Shown here in pieces: positions 1 through 10,776 of a stretch of DNA of 64,000 bases (its first letter is position 1; each line of letters begins with the position of its first letter). The stretch comes from Serripes groenlandicus (taxonomy: Eukaryota; Mollusca; Bivalvia; Cardiida; Cardiidae). The notes below the pieces were generated by a model. It did not search any database. It saw only the letters and a list, made by a program, of their open reading frames with translations, and was not told the DNA's origin. The DNA is taken from contig JASEVX010000001.1 in the NCBI GenBank assembly GCA_031761405.1, positions 204,899,675 to 204,963,674 on the forward strand, given 5' to 3'. The position numbers and the translations under genes are program-made.

Positions 1-69
1 GATTGATTCATCATAGATGAAGGAAAAGAAGATAGGGAACAAAAAAGGGATGGTTTATTGGTGGTTAAA

Positions 70-290
70 TAACCCTTTCCCATATACAACAAATCTGCTG
101 TAGATATCATGACGATGAAAACATTGTGACAAAAACATGAAAAGTCTCTATAAGTGAAGGTATCTTTACCGCAAAGATTTGAAAGGTTTGGGAAAAATTT
201 ATTGTTTATAGCAATTACTCCTTTTGCCACAATGTTTACAAAAGTCATCTAGAGAGGAGTCAGAAAGCATCTGTTTGAGGGAAGGGTTAA
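70..290 (-). mobile_element. TTAA-hairpin MITE copy
   Basis: Ends AACCCTTTCCCATATAC and GAGGGAAGGGTTAA. Inner CTGCTG and TTTGAAAACA landmarks are diverged. Confidence 0.6.
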
Positions 291-299
291 TGGTGTTTT

Positions 300-1095
300 A
301 ATTGTAGAAATGTAGTGATTATTAAGAGTAAATGGCATTCCTTTCCTTTACGGTTTAAAAAGATATTAATCTATAGTCAGATTACTGTAAACTATTTTCT
401 TTACTGCTTTCTACCAGTAAATGTAAGGCTTAAATTAAAATAATTGTATGGCTGTTGAATTTCGATTTTAGTGAATTGTCTTTATTTACTTGCCATGTCT
501 GTGTTAAAACATTACAAACATAGATCTCAAAGATTTAACAGCTGTGTAGTGGACACTTTTCTAATTAATACATTTACCTGAATTGACATTTTAAAAGTAG
601 TCAGATTTGAAATAAATGGGGAAAAAAACATCTGGAAAATTGGAAGCATTGATTTGAGTCAAAGCTGAAAACATACTGGTAAGAGAAAAAATTGCTTGTT
701 TTATTGCGCAAGTGCTCCTTTTTCAACATTTTCTTTGGTTGATTCTAATCATTAAAAGTATTAGGTTAACAAGTTAACCTGATAGAAAAAGGTTTCCCTA
801 CAGAAAGCAGGTAAATTAAGATTTGTCACCAAATTGTATATTGTGATTTCTTTGTTACTAACCAAAGATGACATTAAAAGGTTTAGCGATGTCCCAGGCC
901 AATCACGTAATTATACAGAGGACAGCTATAAACCTGCCTGTCTCCGAATCCAAAGTTTTATTGACTTATAATTGATTCTACATCAATAAGAGTTGCCTGT
1001 TCTGTTTGAGATCAGATTTAACACCTTCAAACAGCCATTATCTCACCTTTTGAAACCTTTCTTGCATGGACAGCATACATATTTAAACCATTTTT
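300..1095. other. No gene seen
   Basis: AT-rich unique-looking sequence between two MITEs. No exon with matching splice sites, repeat or hairpin was recognised. Confidence 0.5.
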
Positions 1096-1100
1096 ACCAG

Positions 1101-1330
1101 TTAACCCTATCCCACATACATCATATCTGCAGCAGACGACTTTGAAAATGTCTACTCAAAAATATGGAAAACCTCTATAATTGTAGGTACATGTATAATT
1201 AAGCAAAAATGTTGAAAACATCGTGACAAAGGAGAAATTGCTTGTTTTGAGCAATTCCTCCAATAGCCACAATGCTTTCAAAAGTCATCTACTGCAGAGG
1301 CGTCTGAAAGTGTAAATATGAAGGGAACTA
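1101..1330 (-). mobile_element. TTAA-hairpin MITE copy, right end eroded
   Basis: TTAACCCTATCCCACATAC at the left, CTGCAGCAGACGACTTTGAA after it, and CTACTGCAGAGGCGTCTGAA near the right end; the last bases are GGGAACTAG rather than GGGTTAA. Confidence 0.65.
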
Positions 1331-1334
1331 GTAA

Positions 1335-1930
1335 CCATTTGACAAGTTAATCAAATCATTTAAAAGTTGTCTGCATACAGAGATGAAAACAATGCAATGT
1401 GTGGGAAAAAAAAAGCGAGAAATCCAACAATATTTTCAAAAAGTAAGATAAGTACTGTCAAATGTTGTCAAAAGTGATGTGTGTCATGGAGAGGGATCTA
1501 AATTAATGAGCGTTATTTACTTATTATTGAATACAGCTACCAGTGGATTATAAATAAGCATAATGGAGTTTTTCAATTTATAGAATTGCTTCCCGACTGT
1601 TCTTTTCTTTCCTTTTTTTGGATCAGAAACGAAATCCCTGATGAAAGAAAGTAAAGGTTTGAAAAATGGCCTGCATAGAAATGCACAAGGTCAAAAGGTC
1701 CCAGTCAAAAGATGACTAAAGACATAAATTTATCATTGGAAAAACTTGATCTTCACTTTGAAAGGAGCCTTTAAATTAGCCAATTAGAACCAGACACTCG
1801 CTAAATGCACTCAATCTATTAATGGACCAGTTAAAAGCCTTGTAAATGATGGCTAAAGAATTGTTACTTTTAGTGGTTAATTGAATTTTCGTTTGCTTCA
1901 ATTCTATTGCCACTGGGTGTTGTGTAACTT
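1335..1930. other. No gene seen
   Basis: Unique-looking AT-rich sequence. The same holds for 2240-2800, where an 85-codon frame (2381-2638) has no recognisable domain. Confidence 0.5.
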
Positions 1931-1936
1931 GTGACC

Positions 1937-2214
1937 TAACCCTTTCCTACATGTAGACCAATTTTAAGGATTTTTGCTAAGCAATTTTTCCTTTTGCCAC
2001 AATGATTTAACTTAATTCTATAAATATAAAATAAATAACACATCATTCTTCAAATAAAGGAGAGTCAATCGTGACTATGATGTAATACAAATTCCCGGAC
2101 ACCATAATTATCAATTTATGGCTCGTTTCATTAATAGATATTTTTAATACTTTTGCCCAGATGTTTTCAAAGTGGTCTGCTGCAAATTTGTTGTATGTGG
2201 GAAAAGGTTTTTTA
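1937..2214 (+). mobile_element. TTAA-hairpin MITE copy, degenerate
   Basis: CTAACCCTTTCCTACATGTAG, a central TTGCTAAGCAATTTTTCC hairpin and GTTGTATGTGGGAAAAGG at the right. Confidence 0.55.
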
Positions 2215-2804
2215 AACAAGTCCTGGAAATTCAAAGACAATTTGGTCAGTTTTTATAACTTTCATACATCAAATCAACAACATCTAGACAAAAATATACA
2301 AAAACTCATTAAAATTTATATGAAGATATGAATGGTCTAAATTACATTGGAAACGTTGCAGCACTCACTAATGGAAGAAATTGTTTCAAAATGTGCCTAC
2401 AGTAAATTCTTGGCTTCAAAGTTATGTTCAAACAGGGAAAGAGTTGTGGAAGAAAAAGGTTTCAAAATGTTGCAGTCAAAACATTTTTGAAAGACTATCT
2501 TCTATTATGGGGCATTCAATTTACGAGTTTAAAGAAATCTTAATTGAGTGTGGAGTTGGCGATTATTGGGCCCTTAAGGTTAGCAAGGTTAGAGATCCCT
2601 GGAGCCCGAGTGTCATATTACCCACTTGGGGCATCTAATTAAAGTTAAAAGCATCAAATGACAGTTAAAAGTAGCACAGTCATTCTTCAGCGCAGTGGAC
2701 AATAGAAGGACAGTGACTTTTATAATGCAAGTCTGCAATATATTGTTATCTCGTTTACCTGTTGAAATATTTTCATGCTGTTCTAAATTCAAAGCTATCG
2801 GACA

Positions 2805-2850
2805 AAAAAAAAAAGAGGACCATAATGTCCTATATCGCTCACCTGATTTA
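2805..2850 (+). repeat. 5' end fragment of an AACAAGAG-type element
   Basis: AAGAGGACCATAATGTCC followed by ATCGCTCACCTGATT matches the 5' terminus of the element at 61717; nothing of the core follows. Confidence 0.5.
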
Positions 2851-2936
2851 ATATAACTTTTGCAAAACATTGTTGTAAAAGGAGAAAATGCTCATTTCTG
2901 CTTTTCACCGTTTACATTTTTTAGTTTAAACATATT

Positions 2937-3122
2937 TGTTTAACATTAATTGTGAAACAAGCTTTAAGCTAATCCTAATCACGCTTGATACCTGCTTCCT
3001 GGAGACAGAACCAGTACTCGTGCTGTTTGTGTGGACAAATTCTAAATGCAGAACCTGCTCATCACAAGATTCGAACCCAAGACCTCTGGTACAAGAAGCC
3101 GCTGCTCTACCACTGCCATGCA
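2937..3122 (-). mobile_element. SINE family E, minus strand
   Basis: Reverse head GGTAGAGCAGCGGCTTCTTG and GGGTTCGAATCTTGTGATGA; tail GCTTGTTTCACAATTAATG. Confidence 0.65.
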
Positions 3123-3266
3123 CTTTAATAAAACACAAAAACAAATACAATCAAAAGTAAGACAAGGATGTATTACAAGACTTAACGTTCCCCACAATTT
3201 CCAACAATACTTTGACAAGCTGTCTGCTCCAAAGGGTGATAATGCGGAAATATTAAAACAAAAGGT

Positions 3267-3503
3267 TTAACCCTCTCCCACATATAAACACTTTCTGATG
3301 CCTCTGCTGCAGACGTCTTTTGAAAACACTGTGACAAAAGGGTATAACAAGCAATTTCTCCATTTGCCACAATGTTTTCAACTCTATTTAAAAGTTGAAC
3401 TGTCATTTATAGTGATTTTTGTCAAAATGCTTTCAAAGTCGTCTGCTGCAGCATGTCACTATTCGGCACATACAGCAAAGCTGCAACAGTGGGAAAGGGT
3501 TAA
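3267..3503 (+). mobile_element. TTAA-hairpin MITE copy, full length
   Basis: TTAACCCTCTCCCACATATA to GTGGGAAAGGGTTAA; the central hairpin has lost part of its left arm. Confidence 0.7.
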
Positions 3504-3720
3504 AACAAATTAGGGAAGGTGACGATTTTAAGATTGTCGAAACAATGCATTCAAATGAAGCATGTTACTTTCAATAGGCTAGTACGAGTTCTCATTCAAT
3601 AATCTGAAATAACGCGGGAAAAGACTGAATACAGATAATTGGATGTATGTTACGGCAGTTAGTTTTTCAGGGCCTTAATTGTCTGTGATGTAATTGTCAA
3701 TTGAGAGGATTGGGTATCAG

Positions 3721-3936
3721 TTAAAACCCTTTCCAATTTTCAAAAAATCTGCAACAGACAACGTTGAAAACATGTAGGCAAAAATATTATGGATAATCAC
3801 TAAAAATTAGATTGAAGCCATTGTGGAAACGAGAAACTTGCTCATTTTGAACAATTTTTCCTTTTGTCAGTAATTTTCAAAAGTCATCTGCTGCAGATCT
3901 AATTAATGCTTCAATATGTATGTAGGAAATTGTTAA
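3721..3936 (-). mobile_element. TTAA-hairpin MITE copy
   Basis: Starts TTAAAACCCTTTCC and ends GGAAATTGTTAA, with CTGCAACAGACAACGTTGAA inside. Confidence 0.6.
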
Positions 3937-4458
3937 CCCCTTAATTTACACTAATTAACTATCATAATATATAATACTTTTTTAAACTTATTTTTTAAAG
4001 TTACCGAAATTAAGTGTGCTAAATATACAAGTTGCATTTATTTTTTGTCAACATAAGATTTAACTGTTAGACACTTATATAGATGCGTGTTATTACAGAT
4101 AAATTGATCTTGAATTACCAATTACAAAAAGAAAAAGGGTCAAACCAAAACTGTATACACCATGCAATGACTGAGTAAAGTATTAGTTATCATACAAATC
4201 ATTATCATTCTTTTGTTTTCTGTGTAATGTGTTTCTTTTCAAATTTAAACACCGTGAAAAAATACTTCATTTTTGAATGTTGTCTGATAAAATAACGGTA
4301 ATTTCTGAAAACAATTGATTTTGAATGTGTCATCATTTTCACACGCTCTTGGTTTTTCGAAAATTGCATAAGATATTTTACTAAAATTAGAAAAATTATA
4401 TAAAACACTGTGAAGTTTCTCGAGTTATTTCTAAATATCTCTCAGCTGCTTTACATCT

Positions 4459-4610
4459 TTAACCCTTTCCCACTTACAAAAAATCTAAAGCAGACGACTG
4501 TAAATGAAAGTATAATTAAAAAATAAGAGTTGAAAACATTTCACACAATGTTTTCAAAGGTTGTCTTCTGCAGATGCATTAAAATACGTCTGCATGTGGG
4601 AAGGGGATAA
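4459..4610 (-). mobile_element. TTAA-hairpin MITE copy, internally deleted
   Basis: TTAACCCTTTCCCACTTAC to GTGGGAAGGGGATAA at about 150 bp; the central hairpin is missing. Confidence 0.65.
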
Positions 4611-4674
4611 TAATAGCAGAAAAATAGAAGCACAGTCACTATCGGTTTATTTCTATCATTTCACATTTGAAAAC

Positions 4675-4850
4675 ATTGAGTGACAGAGTCGAAAGGAGAA
4701 ATTGCTCAAAATGAACAACTTCTAAATTTGCCGCATTGTTTTTAATTATTATACATTCATTTATATCATTTTTCCATAGTTTTACTTACCTAGATGATTT
4801 TTCAAAATTGTCAGCTGAAAATTTACTGTATGTTGGAAAGGGGAGTTAAA
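4675..4850 (+). mobile_element. TTAA-hairpin MITE copy, left end missing
   Basis: It begins inside at CGAAAGGAGAAATTGCTC and ends GTTGGAAAGGGGAGTTAA. Confidence 0.5.
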
Positions 4851-4910
4851 TAATCTTCAGAGCAGAAAACTCTAATTTACGGCTATTATATATTTATAAC
4901 AAGAACTTAC

Positions 4911-5367
4911 CTGGATCATAGAAGATTTCTCGCTCTTTTTTCTTGCACACGAAACATGTGACAAACACCAAAACCACCCCCAGAACACAGGTGAAGACCA
5001 GAATTCCAACCAAAACCATGGTTACGGCAAACCATTTGTCTTCTGCTACAAGAGTTGTTGCCGTTTCCGTTGTAGGATGGTCATGTGCTGTTTTCGGCAA
5101 CTCAAATGTAACTTCAGTCTTGGTGTTTTTCCCAGAAGATTTCTGACGAAACTCAAAATTACCCAGAGTTCCACACAAAGTGTCTCTTACACCATAACAT
5201 TGTAACAATGGTACCTGGTTCTTTGCGCACCGTGAACAAGGTGTACATTTGTCTATTTTTAAGTTGAAATATAATCCAGGTCTACATTCGTGTTTCGAAT
5301 TCATTGCCAATGACAAATGAAAGCTCAATAAAACTGTAAAGGCTGCAACAAGCAATCGACTCTCCAT
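4911..5367 (-). CDS. TNF-receptor-like membrane protein, first coding exon (partial gene)
   Basis: The exon encodes 152 codons plus one base. Residues 1-21 form a signal peptide with a hydrophobic core. Residues 28-65 hold six cysteines (28, 41, 44, 47, 57, 65) spaced as in one TNFR cysteine-rich domain, ending in the family's usual DTxC. Residues 66-111 are a Ser/Thr-rich stalk. Residues 113-140 are a hydrophobic transmembrane segment, followed by CKKKERE as a stop-transfer signal. The exon is bounded on the minus strand by a pyrimidine-rich acceptor ending CAG (exon base 5373) and a donor CCAG|GTAAGT (GT at 4910-4909), so the apparent C-terminus past Pro152 is intron read-through. The ATG lies six bases inside the exon. 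A single domain on a short stalk recalls small TNFRs such as Fn14/TWEAKR or BCMA; the ligand is unknown. The cytoplasmic exons (TRAF motif or death domain) were not found in 1-4890 and may lie beyond the left edge. Confidence 0.85.
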
Positions 5368-5630
5368 TTTTATCTGAAAAATAGAAAAAAGAAATTAAAT
5401 AAAATTTTGTAGTTATTAACTTAATATAAACTTCACTAATTTTTTCTCAAGTTTGCCAATCATTTCTAAAGGATATTTATGCTTCAAGTTCAACATTCAT
5501 CACACTAAGTAAAGTAAGTTTGGTAGGCCTTGCTGGAGTAGACAAATCAAGAGGACTATGACCATAAAAGCATATATTCCATAATTTTTGTTTCCCTATT
5601 AAAAATACGGAACCTAAAAAACTTCATCTA

Positions 5631-5862
5631 TTAACCCTTTTCCTCATATAGATGCTTTCTGACGCCTCTACAGCAGATGGCTTTTTGAAAACATAGTGAC
5701 AAAAGAAGAAATTGCTCAAAACGAGCAATTTCTCCTTTTGCCACAATGTTTCCACTTTTAGACATAGGTTATAATCCATTCAATTACAGAGATTTTCTAT
5801 TTTTTTACAAAATATGTTCAAAGTCGTCTGCTACAGAATTGTCGTATGAGGGGAAGGGTTAA
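5631..5862 (+). mobile_element. TTAA-hairpin MITE copy, full length (in TNFR-like intron)
   Basis: TTAACCCTTTTCCTCATATA to GTATGAGGGGAAGGGTTAA; intact hairpin GAAATTGCTCAAAACGAGCA continuing ATTTCTCC. Confidence 0.85.
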
Positions 5863-6552
5863 TAAGTATTATTTTAGTCATCTTTGAAACTATTTATGTC
5901 AACTAACAAAATATCAGGGATTTTTTTTTTTGAAGAAATATCATATGCGCCTTGAACTAGGCTTGATGGAATTGAACCCATGACAACCAATCTTTATGAA
6001 CAACTTCTTATCTTTTTGTCACAATGGTTTTATTATGCTTTCCTTTATAGAGATATATATTTATGACTGTAAAAGAAAAATATGGAAAACCAAGCTGTTT
6101 TAGATGTGAACATTTTTAGTAATGACAAAACTCCATTTTCCCTTTTTGCAGAAGAGCACTTCATGAAACATTGTGGAAGGAGGAGAAATTGCTTGAATAC
6201 CCACAATGATTTAATAAAGATCTATCAAAAATAATCTCCCAATTGTCATTATGGTAAACTTTTTTTATTTATATATACATGTATATCCTCAATGTTCTAG
6301 AATTTACCAATTTTTATCTTCTTTTCAGATGTAAATAAGAACCATTCAAAAAATTGCATGATGTAAAATGTTATAAAAAAGGCTCTGCAAGATACGCCTA
6401 TCCATATATAGATATGATGAAACATTTATAGAGATATGCCACATTGTGATGTTTACAAAGTCGTCTGCTGCATATTTGTTCAGAGGACTAGATATTTAAG
6501 AGGGTGTGAACAGGTCTTTTTCACACAATAGTTCTCTTATAACTCAACAAAA

Positions 6553-6620
6553 TCCTATGTTGTGGGTACTCAAAAGAATCGTCTCAATGAGACTATTCTT
6601 TTGAGTACCTACAACATAGG
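6553..6620. repeat. Near-perfect 33-bp-arm hairpin, copy 1
   Basis: CCTATGTTGTGGGTACTCAA and its reverse complement meet at GTCTCAATGAGAC with a one-base loop and only about two mismatches. A relative lies at 55029-55100. Confidence 0.75.
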
Positions 6621-6835
6621 GTTTGAATGTCAAATAAGTTTTTTAGAACATGAAAAATGCCCCTTATCTAGAGTTACTTGTTTGTTGTATGTGGGAAAGG
6701 GTTAAAAAAGCTTTGCCGGGGATAAGTGTATCCATATATAGATATGATGAAACTTATACCCTAGCTTTATCTCTAGGCCAGATGGTACTGCCAGTGTCCA
6801 TAATTAGTGGTTTCTCCTAAATTCACACATTGCCT

Positions 6836-6992
6836 AAACCCCTTTCCCCCCATACAGACATTTCTGAAGAAGATGACTTTTGAAAACAGTCTTGCAAAGA
6901 GGAGAAATTGCTCGTGAGGAGCAATTTCTTCTATTGTCACAATGTTTTCATCTTTATTCAATAATTGTTTGTTCATTTATAAATATTGTTAA
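6836..6992 (+). mobile_element. TTAA-hairpin MITE copy, right part missing, abutting the next
   Basis: AAACCCCTTTCCCCCCATAC followed by the hairpin GAGAAATTGCTCGTGAGGAG; it runs into the TTAA at 6989 that begins the next copy. Confidence 0.6.
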
Positions 6993-7258
6993 CCCTTTCC
7001 CTCATACGACAATTCTGCAGCAGAGGACCGTGAACATATTTTGTCAAAAAATAGAAAATCTCTATAATTGAATGTTATATAATGACTAAAAGTTGAAAAC
7101 ATTGTGGCAAAAGGAGAAATTGCTCGTTTTGAGCAATTTCTTCTTTTGTAACTATGTTTTCAAAAAGCTGTCTGCTGCAGAGGCGTCAGAAAGCATCTTT
7201 ATGGGGGAAAGGGTTAATGTCGTCTGCTGCAGATCTTTGTTTTTGGGAAGGGGTTAAT
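6989..7258 (-). mobile_element. TTAA-hairpin MITE copy plus a 44 bp end fragment
   Basis: Full copy 6989-7217 (TTAACCCTTTCCCTCATACG to GGGGGAAAGGGTTAA), then 7214-7258, a fragment with GTCGTCTGCTGCAGAT and GGGAAGGGGTTAA that shares the TTAA. Confidence 0.8.
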
Positions 7259-7353
7259 CTTTTACATGATAAGATAATAATATAGTCAGCTGCCTAGATT
7301 TCATCTGACATCTGGAATTTGACACAAAGTTTAAAACAATGTGGCAATAGAAG

Positions 7354-7604
7354 TTAAGCCTTTCCCACATACATACTCAGGAAACACTGTGATATAACTG
7401 AAATCCTGCAGCAGATGAGTAAGAAAACATATACCGGTACGTGAAAATATGGAAACTGAATGAATCATGATTTTTTTTTTTTTAATAAAGTTGAAAACAC
7501 TGTGACAAAAGGAGATATTGCTTGTTTTCAGCAATTTCTCCCCTTTAGATGCAATGTTTTCAAAAGTGATTTAGTCATCTGCTGCAGAGGTGGGAAAATG
7601 TTAA
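7354..7604 (-). mobile_element. TTAA-hairpin MITE copy
   Basis: TTAAGCCTTTCCCACATACA to GTGGGAAAATGTTAA, with an insertion near the left end and CTGCTGCAGAGG at the right. Confidence 0.6.
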
Positions 7605-7780
7605 ATTGTCAAATAGTAGCAGATCAGGCAGGTAGCATAAAAAGATACCTATAAATATCGATGATAACTGGATGTTACAAAGATGTTCACTCCCATTATT
7701 ACAGAAGGTTTATATATAGACTTTTGTTGAAATACCCGACTATCCCAAACTTGGGATTTTGAATTATTTTCAAATTTTTC

Positions 7781-7975
7781 TTAACCCTTTTCCACAAATG
7801 CAGGCGCCTTTTAATGCTTATACAGCAGATAATTTTTGAAAAAATTGTGACAAAAGGAAAGTATGCTTACATTACAATGAGAAATGTTCTATTTGTAACA
7901 ATCTTTTCAACTCTATAACTAATATTAATAAAGTAAATCAAGTTGTCTGCTGCAGATTTGTTGTATGTGACAAAA
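7781..7975 (+). mobile_element. TTAA-hairpin MITE copy, right end eroded
   Basis: TTAACCCTTTTCCACAAATG at the left and GTTGTCTGCTGCAGATTTGT near the right. Confidence 0.6.
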
Positions 7976-8164
7976 GTATTGAAGGTGGAAAATAATCAAA
8001 TTGTAACACCTGAAAAATAAGGCAATGTAGAAAAAGCAGAAATTGTTCAAATATTTTATTTTAATGCAAAGGCATCAAAAGTCATCTTTTCAAAAGGATC
8101 AAGTTTAGCCTGATATACCAGTTCTTAGTCTCTTCGATGTTTCATCTCTTCATCAAAAGTGGAA

Positions 8165-8349
8165 GACCCTTTCCCATATATGCAACAATTCTGCAGCAAA
8201 CGACATTGAAAACATATTGACGAACAAACGCTATAAATGATAGTAAAATTATTTAAAAGAGTTCCATTATGAGCAATTATTTCTCCTCTTGTCACAATAT
8301 TTTCAAAATTCGCCTGCTGCAGAGAAGTCTGCATATGGGAAAAGGTTAA
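8165..8349 (-). mobile_element. TTAA-hairpin MITE copy
   Basis: GACCCTTTCCCATATATGCA to CATATGGGAAAAGGTTAA; it lies about 90 bp from the proposed donor of the TNFR-like first exon. Confidence 0.65.
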
Positions 8350-8438
8350 GAAAAAAGAAAAGGATTGATAGAAAAAAAGATGAGAGAGAGATATAAAAAA
8401 AGATGAGAGAGTGATATAAAAAGTAAAAAGTTACATAC

Positions 8439-8590
8439 CTTGTTCGTAGGAATGACTAATATAAGACGAAGCGATGCAAAATGTCGGAGATGTTCACAAT
8501 ATATAACTTAGAAATCCAGATTGACGACAATTTTTAGTTTCACTATTTCGTGGGTAGATGTAATCCGTTTGACAGACGACAGCATGTGTT
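8439..8590 (-). other. Probable non-coding first exon (5' UTR) of the TNFR-like gene
   Basis: The minus strand reads ACGAACAAG|GTATGTAA, a good splice donor with GT at 8438-8437. It lies about 3.1 kb upstream of the acceptor of the signal-peptide exon and just downstream of a promoter-like block. The two would join as a 5' UTR with only six further bases before the start codon. An upstream reading frame of 25 codons (ATG at 8585, stop at 8508) would be in the leader if transcription starts at or above about 8590. The transcription start is inferred only from a TATA-like run at 8615-8625. The roughly 3 kb intron is filled with MITE copies. Confidence 0.55.
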
Positions 8591-8690
8591 CGACTGCTAA
8601 ACAAGCCCGTACAAGTATTTTATTTTACTGTCGCGATGACGTCACAGTGAAACCAGCCAATCACAAAATCGGATATCCCACTATACTTGT
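8591..8690 (-). promoter_or_regulatory. Probable promoter with CRE, CCAAT box and TATA-like run
   Basis: Read in the minus direction: a kappaB-like GGGATATCC (8679-8671), a CCAAT box in reverse orientation (plus-strand CCAAT at 8657-8661), a perfect palindromic CRE TGACGTCA (8637-8644), then an AAATAAAATA run (8625-8615) about 25-30 bases before the inferred start. The order and spacing suit a CREB/ATF- and NF-Y-type promoter, and the block is free of the MITE sequence surrounding it. The kappaB-like site misses the last consensus base and is weak. Assignment to the TNFR-like gene rests on strand and the splice donor at 8439. Confidence 0.5.
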
Positions 8691-9196
8691 CTAGAGCTAT
8701 GTCACCTCCTCTTTTTATTGATAAATACTTCGCTAACAGATGTGAATTTTCTCAAACTCATTCATGAAGTCAGACGGGTTTTTTATCGGCGATAATCAAG
8801 TAGTGGCCTGTTTCATTCAAACTACGAATATTTAAAGCAGTCCCTTGTTTAAAAAAATCGATGAATGGAGATGCTTTGTTTGACAGGGTTACTTTACCAT
8901 GTCGAAATTGCGGAGTAATTTGAGATTGAGTCATTGATAATTAAGGTTCTCACAGATTAATTATCAACGGCCTACCTGAAAAAGTCGTTAATGTTGATTT
9001 TCAACGTTTACCTAACTAACTTACCAAATTATTTTTAGTATGAATAAATCATAATTAGGTTACTTATCATACATTTATCTCGACAGATTGCATAACAAAC
9101 GTAGAATAAATGAAATATACAATAATTGTCCCTTGTGATAAATTACTAGTTTCGTCACAATCTTTTCAAAAGACACTGCTTTGTCAGTTAAGGGTT

Positions 9197-9429
9197 TAAA
9201 CCCTTTCCCTAATACGACAATTCTGCAGCAGACGACTTTGAACATATTTTGTCCAAACAAAATGAATATTTCTATAATTGAATGGATAACCTATGACTAA
9301 AAGTGAAAAACATTGTGTCAAAAGGAGAAATTACTTGTTTTGAGCAATTTCTCCTTTTGTCACTATGTTTTCAAAAATCCGTCTGCTGCAGAATCGTCAG
9401 AAAGCGTATATATGAGGAAAAGGGTTTAA
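9197..9429 (-). mobile_element. TTAA-hairpin MITE copy, full length, TTTAAA flanks
   Basis: TTAAACCCTTTCCCTAATAC to GAGGAAAAGGGTTTAA; central hairpin intact with loop GTTTT. Confidence 0.8.
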
Positions 9430-9510
9430 ACGAGACAGTGTTATCTGCCTTAACGGTGTGAATTTTTGGAGACATCTTTCAATCAATTATCATACCAAAT
9501 GTGTTTGACG

Positions 9511-9846
9511 TTTATTAACCGTTTCGCTGATATGCCATATGACTTCTTTACAACAAACGACTTTCGAAAACATTGTGACAAAAGGAGAAAATGTTTATGA
9601 TAAGCAATGTCTACTTTATCCTCTATGTTTTCATTTAGTAACCGTTTCGCTGATATGACATATGACTTCTTTACAACAAACGACTTTTGAAAACAGTGTG
9701 GCAAAAGGAGAAATTGTTCATGATAAGCAATTTCTCCTTCAACCTCAATGTGTTCAACACTATTCAATTATGTTTCTTTAATCCATAGACATTTGTTTGC
9801 CTAAATGCCGTTTAAAGTCGTCTGCTGCAGATTTTGTGTATGTCAT
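9511..9846 (+). mobile_element. TTAA-hairpin MITE with tandemly duplicated left half
   Basis: The block AACCGTTTCGCTGATATG..ATATGACTTCTTTACAACAA plus hairpin arm occurs twice (about 9517-9635, 9638-9765), followed by one right part with GTCGTCTGCTGCAGATTTTG. Confidence 0.6.
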
Positions 9847-10041
9847 TTTGAATCTTCCTATGTAAGTAAGTTAGTAAAATGTTTATTATTGGGACATGTG
9901 TAAGCATTTATAATATACATTTATTCTTTAACAATTATTATTAACACCCGGCCCAATGGGCCTATAAGTCACCAAAACATATATATTTCATAATATCATA
10001 CAAATATACAAGAATGTTCACATGTTTGCCTAAGTGCTGTT

Positions 10042-10190
10042 AAACCTATCCCAATTAAAGATATATATCTATAAATGTAAATTTAATTATTAAATAGAGT
10101 TGAGAACATTGTGAAAATTTTCGTCGCAATGTATTACAAATCGTCTGCTGCAGATGCGTCAAAATACGTCTTCAAGTGTGAAAGTGTTAA
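10042..10190 (-). mobile_element. TTAA-hairpin MITE copy, internally deleted
   Basis: AAACCTATCCCAATTAAAG to GTGTGAAAGTGTTAA, with CGTCTGCTGCAGATGCGTC. Confidence 0.55.
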
Positions 10191-10305
10191 AGGTCTGCTG
10201 CAGGTTTGTTGTAAGAGAGTCTTACTCGCATTTAAAGCACGTAGTCATTTTGAATCTTCCCATATACGAAAATCTGCAGTAGACGTCTGTGATAATATAA
10301 AGATA

Positions 10306-10526
10306 AAAAAAATACGACAATTCAGCAGCAGACGACTTTGAACGTATTTTGTCAAAACATAGAAAATCTCCATAATTGAATGGATAACCTATGAAAAAAA
10401 GTGGAAAACATTGTGGCAAAAGGAGAAATTACACGTTCTGTGCAATTTCTTCTTTTGTCACTATGTTTTCAAAAAGTCGTCTGCTGCAGAGGCGTCAGAA
10501 AGCCTCTATATGAGGAAAAGGGTTAA
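10306..10526 (-). mobile_element. TTAA-hairpin MITE copy, left terminus missing
   Basis: It begins at ATACGACAATTCAGCAGCAG and ends GAGGAAAAGGGTTAA; stem variant ACACGTTCTGTGCA. Confidence 0.75.
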
Positions 10527-10776
10527 GTGCATGCATTGTTATTGAATACAGCTGTGGCTGAAGCCGTTATTACGGTCCAGGTTTTTATTGACGAAATACA
10601 TTACAAATGGTTTATAGTCCTTACAGGCGGACAACATACAAAATACATAATTATTATTTTGATACATTGTAGATAGGGGGTTTATACAGGATTATTATTT
10701 CGTTTCTGGCGATTTATGAAAGCCTTGTATGTAAGTAAGTGCTCATTGTGAGCAAGAACACCTTCTGTTACCAAAT

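Noticed and set aside
1..4890. Search for a death-domain or TRAF-motif exon of the TNFR-like gene
   Set aside because: No minus-strand frame with matching phase 1 acceptor and recognisable domain was found; MITEs and AT-rich sequence only.
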